Notes under the pieces: model-generated
What the model was told of the DNA's origin: nothing
Seen by the model: the letters and a program-made list of their open reading frames with translations, nothing else
Databases searched by the model: none
Translations under genes and position numbers: made by a program
NCBI GenBank assembly: GCA_036245525.1
Contig: BTPG01000007.1
Location: forward strand, 166,948,921-167,012,920
DNA length: 64,000 nt
Direction: 5' to 3'
Origin: Semisulcospira habei
Lineage: Eukaryota; Mollusca; Gastropoda; Semisulcospiridae
Part shown: in pieces, positions 56,391 through 64,000 of the stretch
Layout of the letters: the number at the start of each line of letters is the position of its first letter
How positions within the stretch are numbered: position 1 is the stretch's first letter

Positions 56391-56598
56391 CTTATTGTAC
56401 CCGAGGTACTAAATACCCACTTTTTGGATATATCCTTTGAGGACTGCTGTACAATTCAAGACAGATCGACCATAATAGTTCAAGGATGGTGGCAGAATAG
56501 CTTGACGCCTACAGGCGCCAAGCTATTCTGACACCACCCTTAAACTATCATGGTCGAGCCATATCTTGCTGTAGTGTGTCGCTGGCAGAATGAGTTAA
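56387..56598. mobile_element. P1-type MITE, complete
   Basis: TTAACTTATTGTACCCGAGG at left and GGCAGAATGAGTTAA at right; hairpin centre CTTGACGCCTACAGGCGCCA. The duplication end falls inside it (56502). Confidence 0.7.
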
Positions 56599-56669
56599 AA
56601 ACATTTAGAATAGATTTATGTGTGGGTGAGCTCTCGGTCTCTGCTTTCATTCCTCTCATTCACTAGAGT

Positions 56670-56715
56670 GCATGTATTAGTATTAGTATTAGTATTAGTA
56701 TTAGTATTAGCATTA
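56670..56715. repeat. (TTAGTA)n microsatellite
   Basis: About seven units of TATTAG; nearby, ACATGTATTAGTGGGGGAA and CTCGACTACAAGAGTGATG occur twice (56715 and 56770). Confidence 0.85.
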
Positions 56716-56900
56716 GTGGGGGAATCTCGACTACAAGAGTGATGTTAAGCACACAAATACTAGAGTACATGTATTAGTGGGGGAAAATCTCGACTACGAG
56801 AGTGATGCTAAGCACGCAAAACTGCAACAGAGAAACAACAAGAAGGAGAAAGATACACACTTGGGTTGAAGAAAGACAAACCAAAGACAAACACTTTGCT

Positions 56901-56901
56901 T

Positions 56902-56984
<83 letters not shown>

Positions 56985-57060
56985 CAGGACAGTTTGTAAG
57001 AGGCATTCGCATGCCTAAAACTTTATCCTGAATAAAAACGTTTCATCATCATTATCATCT
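56901..57060 (+). mobile_element. (CT)n followed by a very short LINE 3' end
   Basis: About 40 CT units, then GAGGCATTCGCATGCCTAAAA, CTTTATCCTGAATAAAAACG and (ATC)n. The last 70 bp equal the 3' end of the LINE at 61255-61330, so only the extreme 3' end was inserted next to the CT tract. Confidence 0.75.
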
Positions 57061-57109
57061 CTCTTACCCCCCACCCCCCTCTCTCTCTCTCTCTCTTCCT
57101 GCCCGCGAC

Positions 57110-57206
57110 GCACCACAGGAAGATATGGCTCGACCATGATAGTTCAAGGGTGGTGGCGCCTGTGGGCGCCAAGCTATTCTGCCACCACCCTTGAACTATC
57201 ATGGTC
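57110..57206. mobile_element. P1 hairpin without its ends
   Basis: GGCTCGACCATGATAGTTCA, GGTGGTGGCGCCTGTGGGCG, CCAAGCTATTCTGCCACCA, TTGAACTATCATGGTCG. Perfect inner hairpin, no TTAA ends. Confidence 0.65.
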
Positions 57207-57239
57207 GATATTTGTGGTCGATATTTGTATCATATACAT

Positions 57240-57315
57240 GTACATTAAGGTCAGACATGTAAAAAGGCCGGCGTGCCTACTGTCTTCATCCTTAGAAAAT
57301 AAAGTTTCAATTCAA
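57240..57315 (+). repeat. LINE 3' end with (AATTC)n tail
   Basis: AAGGCCGGCGTGCCTACTGT, CTTCATCCTTAGAAAATAAA, GTTTC then (AATTC)n. Confidence 0.6.
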
Positions 57316-57593
57316 TTCAATTCAATGTCATGCCCCCCTCCCTCTCCCTCTCTCTCTTCTCCCCCCCCCCCCCCCCCCACCCACGGTATACTGATAATCG
57401 TATCAAAGGACGCTGAGAGACTGTGGTAACCGGAAACCTGTCTATTAATCGAAGCCGATTGACGACTGAACGCTTTGTATTATAAGTTACCTGTGTCTCT
57501 TCGTTAAACTTAGTGACACTTTGGCATAATAGCCTAAGAGCGGTCAATCTTTTGAAACCGATACAGTACGAGTGTTTTGTTATTGAACGCGTG

Positions 57594-57859
<266 letters not shown>

Positions 57860-58040
57860 GCAATACGTGTGTGCTTTTGTTATACGCCAAGCTTGAAATA
57901 CACGCGTTTTCTATTTTGCAACATACGCTTTTATCTTCTTTATCCTTTTTTCTTCTTTTTTTTTTCTTTCTTTTTGGCATACTTTTTATTACATTGTATT
58001 ATTATTTTGTTGTTTCTCGATTTAAAGGCTGTCTTTCACT

Positions 58041-58675
58041 ATGCTAAAAAGTAGCAAAAATATCGATGTATTAAATATTGGTCATCTTAATGTAGACCAC
58101 CTTTGTCACAAAATATCAAATATAAATGTTCTCCTAAACCAGTCTTCACCATTTCACATGTTTGGATTTACGGAATCTCGCCTAACGGCAAATATTAGTG
58201 ACCGTGCCATATCCGTACAAAACTATTCCATTCTGAAACAAGATGCGTCTGTTCCCGGTCATACTGGTCTAGCAATGTACATACACAATTCTTTCAAATG
58301 TTTGTGACGAGGTGATGTGATTTTGAACTCCCTAACATTGAGTGCATGTGGTTAGAAATAAAGTCGACCAAATCATCCCCTATTTTGATAGGTTTTGTGT
58401 ACAGAAATCCAGCCGCCACAGCTTCGTGGCAGGACGACTTTGTAGTAATGATGGATACAGTTTTACGGAGCAAAGCTGATATACATATTTTGCGTCACTT
58501 TAACGTTGATTTACAAAAGCAAGGCCATTCTTCATGGAGATCCATGTTAAATTTTCTAGGTTTTAAACAACTTGTCCAGTCACCAACACGAGTGACTTCG
58601 TCATCTTCTATACTGATAGACCATTATAATATACACCACAAATGTCAATGTTGTACAAAATGTTCATGTACCTAA
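58041..58675 (+). pseudogene. LINE A, endonuclease region
   Basis: NIGHLNVDHLCHKISNINVL, FGFTESRLTANISDRAI and, after a frame change, IGFVYRNPAATASWQDDF, ILRHFNVDLQKQG, FKQLVQSPTRVT. These are the N, E and GDFN-equivalent blocks of an APE-like endonuclease; the GDFN motif has decayed to RHFN. A different LINE type from 43518, more like the CR1/L2/Jockey side. Confidence 0.75.
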
Positions 58676-58699
58676 TATTTCCATTAGTGATCACTTTCC

Positions 58700-61085
58700 A
58701 GTTTCCTTTTCATTGCCTGCTCGATTACAGAAACAACCAGCTAAAGGACACACTACTATCATTTATAGATCCTTTAAAAGTTTCGATCAAGCTGCGTTTT
58801 TACATGACCTGTCTCAAGTGTCATTCGGTGACGTTTATAATTTCAATGACCCTAATGAGGCCCTGACCCGCTGGTGTGTTGTTCTGGATAGACACGCCCC
58901 TAAGCGTACCAAACGTGTCAAACACCCTATTATGCCAGAATGGTTCTAGGATGAAATTAAACAAGCGATGGCATTTAGAGACATGTTTAAAAACGCTAAG
59001 AAATTTAATGAGTACAAAAAGCAGAGAAACCATGTCAAATCTTTAGTTCGAAAAGCTCAAAGACAAAATGCTGAACGTGTCATTGCCGGCGGAAAGGACA
59101 TCCGCTCAGTCTGGCAAGTGATAAACAATTTCACCAAAGGTCACAGTAAACGGTCGCCTAATATTCCACCAGATCTCACTGCGGATGCGTTTAACGCTTA
59201 TTTCCTAACTGTTGCTAAAACTCTGGCGCAGACCAATACCAATGACCCTGACAACTACATATGCTCGGATCAACTGCGTCACTATAGTCAGCAGAGAGCG
59301 GGTCACACATTTTCTGTGCCTCTTATGAGTATGGATGTTGATAAATCTATTTCTAGTTTAAAAAAACAAATCATCTTGCGGTCCAGACGTTATCAGTACT
59401 CAGTTTTAAAAATTATCTCTGCCATTTATCGTTGCCCCACTGACATTCATCTACAATCTAGCCATTAGGCACAATGTGCGTTTTATTTTGTTGTTGTACT
59501 TTTTGTAAATTCCATTTTTGTAATTAGTTATTTTTTGTACATTAGTTTTTGTTAAGCGCCTAGAGCTCTAATCTGAGGTTAGGCGCTATACAAGTACTCA
59601 TTATTATTATTATTATTAATGTATTTCCTAACGAATTAAAAAGGGCTAAGGTAATTCCTCTTCCCAAAAGCAAAGACTTAATAATTTAAATGAGTACAGA
59701 CCTATATCCATTTTATCATCAATTTCGAAACCACTTGAAAGACATATACATACTCATCTCCTAAATTTCATTGAACAAAATCATCTGATTAGTGTTGCAC
59801 AATCCGGTTTTCGACCTTTACATTCCTGCCAGACTACTCTAAATCACTTTATTGATAAATGGCTCTCTGCCATTAATGACAACAACAGGCGCAATCTTTC
59901 TAGACCTTAAAAAGGCATTCGATCTTGTCAATCATTCCATCCTCCTGAAAAAAATACCACTTTATCACATTAACTCGAATACTGTTTCCCTCTTGTCTTA
60001 ATATCTCAAAAACAGAACACAGAAAGTACTCCTAAATGGCAAATTTTTATCAGACGGTGTAGTGACTTGTGGTGTTTCACAGGGATCTATTATAGGGCCT
60101 TTATTGTTTCTATTATTTACTAATGATCTGCCGCTGTGCATATCTCACCCAGAGGCTAACTGTGATCTGTTCACTGACGACACAATCGTACAACCATATA
60201 ACAAAGAGTTAGCGAATATCAATGAGGTACTCCAGCAGAGCCTGGACGAAGTAGGTGACTGGTGCATTAATAATCACATGATAATTAGCATTCCAAAGAC
60301 AAAGAGTATGTTATTTACAACACGCCAGAAACGCCAGCGCGGCCTACCAACTTTAACACTTACCTTAAATGGCCAATCTATAGAACAAGTAACTAAGCAT
60401 TGCTTGCTGGGCGTAACAGTAGACAACCAGTTAAACTGGAAACCTCATGTTGATAACGTATGCAAAACTTTGTCCAAAAACTTGTTCCTTTTGCTTAAGC
60501 TTAGCCGTATAGTTAATCCTGACGTTTGCACACTTTTCTTCCTCGCGCATATCAAAACGCACTTTAATTACAGTTCACAGTCTGGGATGTTTGCAGCGAA
60601 GTTCATATGAAAAAAGTAAATTCTCTGTATCGTCGAGGCATTAAACTCATACTTCCTGGACCCGCCCCCACAGACAAAAAAAATCAAATCTCTTAAATTG
60701 CTGGCATTAAACAAACAATTCGATTTTAATTGGTGCGTATTAATGTACAAGATTCTACACGAGAGAGCCCCACTCCATTTGCGAACTCTGTTTTCAGATA
60801 ATAATAGACAGAACACGAGAAACAGGTCGCTCCACCTACCAAGAACAAGACTAGATATATAATATAAAAACTAGCCTGGCCTTTTCAGGTGCAAAAGCCT
60901 GGAATAATTTACCCCAGCTTTTTTTTCTTTTTCTTTTTCTTTCCTTTCCATCCATCCTGTGCATGCTGCTAGCATGGAGTGGATGCGCATTTCAAGTGGA
61001 CATCATCATCATCAGCATCTTAAGTCTATTTCTAAATTTAGTATTTTTAAGGATCGCCTTTATCGCCTTTTACTTCTAAACTAAT
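58700..61085 (+). pseudogene. LINE A, reverse transcriptase region with insertions
   Basis: SLVRKAQRQNAERVIAGGKD and NNFTKGHSKRSPNIPPDL precede the RT. Then ELKRAKVIPLPKS, NEYRPISILSSISKPLERHI, FLDLKKAFDLVNHSIL, TCGVSQGSIIGPLLFLLFTN, CDLFTDDTIV (catalytic box changed from FADD to FTDD) and LLGVTVDNQLNWKPHVD. Multiple frame changes, a stop in SLLS-YLKN, a SINE tail inserted at 59465-59620 and a short piece with a (CAT)n tail at about 60915-61018. Dead copy. Confidence 0.85.
59465..59625 (+). mobile_element. SINE/L2-type 3' tail inserted in LINE A
   Basis: GTTAAGCGCCTAGAGCTCTA and GGTTAGGCGCTATACAAGTA then CTCATTATTATTATTATT: the conserved tail shared by many animal SINEs and their partner LINEs. 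Confidence 0.75.
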
Positions 61086-61352
61086 ACCACGATTCCATTT
61101 TCTTCTACTGATGCTGTACTCTCAGAGACATGTTCTAATTACAAGATGACCTTCAGCTTATGTCGCTGTTATTATGTTTGCTTGTTGTTGTTTTTTTTCG
61201 CCTTTTATGCTTTTCGTACACTTGAATGTTCTTGACACTATGTTTGTTTGTTTGTCTTTTTAGAGGCATTCGCATGCCTGAAACTTTATCCTGAATAAGA
61301 ACGTTTCATCATCTTCATCATCATCATCCCCATCTCTCTCTCTCTCTCTCTC
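61086..61352 (+). mobile_element. 3' UTR of LINE A and CT tract
   Basis: Ends GGCATTCGCATGCCTGAAAC, TTTATCCTGAATAAGAACG and (ATC/TTC)n, then (CT)n at 61334-61352. Confidence 0.7.
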
Positions 61353-62424
61353 GAAGAGCATGTTAATCACCTCACGACAAAAACATCAACTTCACCCCCC
61401 TTCACTAACGCTCAGTCTTAATTGCCAACCTATTGAACAAGTTCATGAACGCAACTTCCTTGGAATATGTATAGATGAGCAGATAAGTTGGGAGAAACAT
61501 GTGACTAATATATGTAACAAAATATCAAAAAATATTTTTCTTTTATCACAATTGAGAAGTGTGAGTGACATAAATACACGAAAAATGTTTTTTCATGCAC
61601 ACATTAAATCTCATGTTGATTACATCTCCACTGTTTGGGATGGTAGCGGTGATGTGCATATCAAAAAACTAAATTCACTATACAAAAGAGCCATTAAACA
61701 TGTAGATATAAGACCCATTCCTACCGCTGTAAAACTGCAAAATCTCAAACTTCTTGGCCTTCGTCAACAACTCGTTTACAACAAGTGCATACTTATGTTT
61801 AAAATTCTCCACAAGAAAGCTCCACAGTATCTAACAGCTAAATTTACTCCACGACAGTGTGAAAGGTCCTCGAGGAACAGTACTCTTCGATTACCACTAC
61901 CTCGCATTGACTTATTCAAATCAAGCCTAGCCTTTTCGGGACCACTTTTATGGAATTCACTTCCTCAACATTTAAAAACACTAACCCACCTTTCCTCCTT
62001 TAAAACAAAAATACACATATACCTGATGGAAACCGCTTAGATATATTATTTTTATCCTGTCATTCTGATGAAAGGTTATGTAAATGTATATATGTTAGTG
62101 CGTGCATTTACACGGCTGTAAAGGTGTGTGTATGTATGTTTGATTCTTGGTACTTTGTGCTTGTTTTTGCTGTGCTATGATTTTTCTCCTATGTAATTTG
62201 TGCTGAGGAGTGTTACTTCCTTTTTTGTATTTGTTTATTGCTACCTTAGTAGTATTATTTTATGTACTGCGTGTGTCTGTACTTATTTACTTATTTTTTT
62301 TTATTTGCGTTAAATATTTTTTGTTTGTCTTCATTATATTTCATGTTGTAGAACGTTAGAAACGGCAAGTTTGAAAAATGACGTATTTGTATCTGTCAAA
62401 ACTTCTACCGTTATGTTTAATAAA

Positions 62425-62429
<5 letters not shown>
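61353..62429 (+). pseudogene. LINE B, 5'-truncated, C-terminal RT region and 3' UTR
   Basis: Open for 226 codons from 61360: LITSRQKHQLHPPSLTLSLN, NFLGICIDEQISWEKHV, FFHAHIKSHVDYISTVWDGS, LNSLYKRAIKHV, AFSGPLLWNSLPQHLKTLTH. Same family as LINE A and 33590. The long intact frame suggests a younger insertion. The 3' UTR ends AATAAAGTTTC and runs into (CT)n. Its tail differs from that of LINE A. Confidence 0.85.

Positions 62430-62508
<79 letters not shown>
62430..62508. repeat. (CT)n microsatellite, tail of LINE B
   Basis: About 39 CT units directly after AATAAAGTTT. Confidence 0.95.
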
Positions 62509-62511
<3 letters not shown>

Positions 62512-62890
62512 AGTGTATACGTCAATGGTAGTTACTCTTCTGAAATGTACGTTGAGATCGGAGTGCCCCAGGGATCCATCCTAGGACCTCTACTATTCTG
62601 CTTGTTTATAAATGATTTACCATTACATATATCCAGTCCTAATACCGAGTGTGGCATGTTCGCTGATGACTCAACTCCTCATGCGGGCGGGAAAACTGTA
62701 CCTGAAATATCAAACACTCTTCAACATAGTCTTCAATAGGTTTCCCAATGCAATGCTTGTTAATCCATCCAAAACAAAAAGCATGCTTCTCACAACGAGA
62801 AAAAACATCAGATGCGCCCTCCTCTACTTAATTTATCATTTGATTCTGTTCAAATCGAGCAAGTCAAGGAGCTTAGACTGTTCGGGTTAA
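62509..62890 (+). pseudogene. LINE C, internal RT fragment
   Basis: GSVYVNGSYSSEMYVEIGVP, QGSILGPLLFCLFINDLPLH and CGMFADDSTPHAGG (FADD box), then, after a frame change and deletion, VNPSKTKSMLLTTRK. Related to LINE A. Confidence 0.8.
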
Positions 62891-62914
62891 TGCTGATGAA
62901 CAGCAATACTGGCA

Positions 62915-63312
62915 GTCAGTCTGGTGACGAAACTCAAGGTCTACCGGCAGTTGTCTTGTCCACCCTCCTGTACGCCTGCGAAACATGGACGGTGTACAGG
63001 AGGCATGCACGCAGACTGAACCACATTCACCTAATATGCCTGCACAAGATCCAGAAGATAAGGTGGCAGGACAAGAATCCAGTTACTGAAGTGCTCCTTT
63101 CTGCGGGTGTGCCCTCTGTTCATATCATGTTGATGATGCATCAAGTCAGATGGGCGGGCGACGTTGTAAGGATGCCAGATGAACGCATCCCCAAGCAGTT
63201 GCTCTTCGGTGAACTGTCCAAAGGCAAACGTTGTCATGGCGGCCAGCGCAAGCGTTTCAAAGACACTCTCAAGGCTTCCCAGAAAGCCCTTGAGATAGAT
63301 ACCAACTCGTGA
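62915..63312 (+). pseudogene. C-terminal fragment of a LINE of the 43518 type
   Basis: VVLSTLLYACETWTVYRRHA, HLICLHKIQKIRWQDKNPVT, QVRWAGDVVRMPDERIPKQL and GGQRKRFKDTLKASQKALEI. It matches the region between RT and zinc finger, joined directly to LINE C upstream and stopping where the direct repeat begins. Confidence 0.8.
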
Positions 63313-63468
63313 GAAAAAACTACCAAGTGAGTAGGAAAAGCACTGTCAAGGGAGAGAAGTGTGCATGATAGACCAATGATCATAGATCTACTTTGGTCCA
63401 AGCACACAAAACAAAAAAAAAAAAAAAGATAGGAAAGAGGGGGCCGCTAAGTAAGAGACTGAAAGCAA
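63312..63468 (+). repeat. Direct repeat, left copy (538 bp period)
   Basis: GAAAAAACTACCAAGTGAGT to GTAAGAGACTGAAAGCAA; recurs at 63850-64000, interrupted only by the window end. Copies differ mainly in poly-A length. Confidence 0.95.
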
Positions 63469-63534
63469 TGCATATGGAAGCCCCCCCCCCCCCTCGAAGG
63501 GGGGCGTATCACATATCCACTGTTCCAGCCCCTA

Positions 63535-63754
63535 GGTGCATGGAAATTTAAATCTAGGTCCCCCAAGTGGGGGTCCAGATATTGAGCCGGTGTGGACAGC
63601 TGTTTCGGTCTTGGCGACCTCGTCAGCACACCATCGGCAATACTGGAGGAAGAGAAGGAATTTCTGCTTACCTGCAAAGAAGACCACATTTTACTGTGGT
63701 TTCTGCAGGGGCATACATTCCATGCCTCCACCTAGAGCCAAATTTCCATGCACC
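63535..63754. repeat. Inverted repeat flanking the ribozyme
   Basis: GGTGCATGGAAATTTA at 63535-63550 and AAATTTCCATGCACC at 63740-63754; a smaller hairpin GGTCCCCCAAGTGGGGGTCC lies at about 63558. Confidence 0.8.
63589..63632 (-). ncRNA. Hammerhead ribozyme
   Basis: Minus-strand RNA: stem I GGUGUG; core CUGACGA; stem II GGUC with loop GCCAA and GACC; core GAAA; stem III plus cleavage site CAGCUGUC; stem I closing CACACC. All invariant core positions (CUGANGA, GAAA, UH before the cut) are present and the helices pair perfectly (six and four base pairs). Stem III is tiny (ACAG against CUGU, or fewer pairs with a loop), as in ribozymes of Penelope-like elements and retrozymes, where tandem units help cleavage. 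The predicted cut follows the C paired to position 63595. It lies within a unit repeated at 538 bp. Confidence 0.85.
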
Positions 63755-63849
63755 CTAAGTGAGAACCTACTAAAAAGGGGGAAGGGGTTGCAGTCGAAAT
63801 TGTAGTAAAAAACTAGACCGAAAGGGTTGACTGCCAGTGCTTGTAATTT

Positions 63850-64000
63850 AGAAAAAACTACCAAGTGAGTAGGAAAAGCACTGTCAAGGGAGAGAAGTGT
63901 GCATGATAGACCAATGATCATAGATCTACTTTGGTCCAAGCACACAAAAAAAAAAAAAAGATAGGAAAGAGGGGGCCGCTAAGTAAGAGACTGAAAGCAA
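63850..64000 (+). repeat. Direct repeat, right copy (runs off the edge)
   Basis: Same as 63312-63468. The window ends at the last shared bases, so whether a second ribozyme follows is unknown. Confidence 0.95.

Noticed and set aside
63312..64000. Direct repeats read as LTRs of a retrotransposon
   Set aside because: The interval between them is only about 380 bp with no gag/pol, no TG...CA ends and no primer-binding site; the hammerhead points to another kind of element.

Overview
This is a eukaryotic, animal-type window with spliced exons, non-LTR retrotransposons, tRNA-derived SINEs and very dense hairpin repeats. There are no operons and no prokaryotic signals. The mix of LINE families, SINE tails and hairpin elements looks most like a mollusc, probably a marine gastropod, but that is an impression and no host gene here fixes the taxon.

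Layout. 1-2942 (minus strand): two adjacent exons of an unrecognised host gene running off the left edge; the larger exon is open for about 800 codons apart from one in-frame TGA. 3000-23260: no convincing gene. It holds hairpin MITEs of several families, many bounded by TTAA as in piggyBac-type elements, minisatellites, simple repeats, and a 3 kb block (11.2-14.8 kb) of degenerate repeats rich in AAGGTCA-like motifs. 23261-56502: one old tandem duplication. An ancestral unit of about 6.5 kb is present twice. Copy 1 (23261-48144) has been blown up by a 10.9 kb terminal-inverted-repeat element (25227-36145), a nest of two LINEs (39981-46845), a SINE-like element (37817-38200) and a MITE. Copy 2 (48182-56502) keeps the empty site of each, but carries a separate 1.4 kb DNA element (51409-52782) and a LINE tail. 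56.6-64 kb: a chain of 5'-truncated LINE copies joined at CT-microsatellite tails, ending in a 538 bp directly repeated unit that contains a complete-looking hammerhead ribozyme on the minus strand (63589-63632).

How the parts relate. The 10.9 kb element has terminal inverted repeats of about 0.8-1.0 kb, a CATATG on each side where the empty paralogous site has one, and inside it the broken exons of a DDE/rve-type integrase-like gene whose catalytic core is missing. It is the best candidate here for an undescribed mobile system. The duplication acts as a natural before/after comparison that dates and delimits the insertions. Functional genes are few: besides the left-edge gene, all coding similarity I can recognise belongs to mobile elements and is interrupted by stops, frameshifts or nested insertions.
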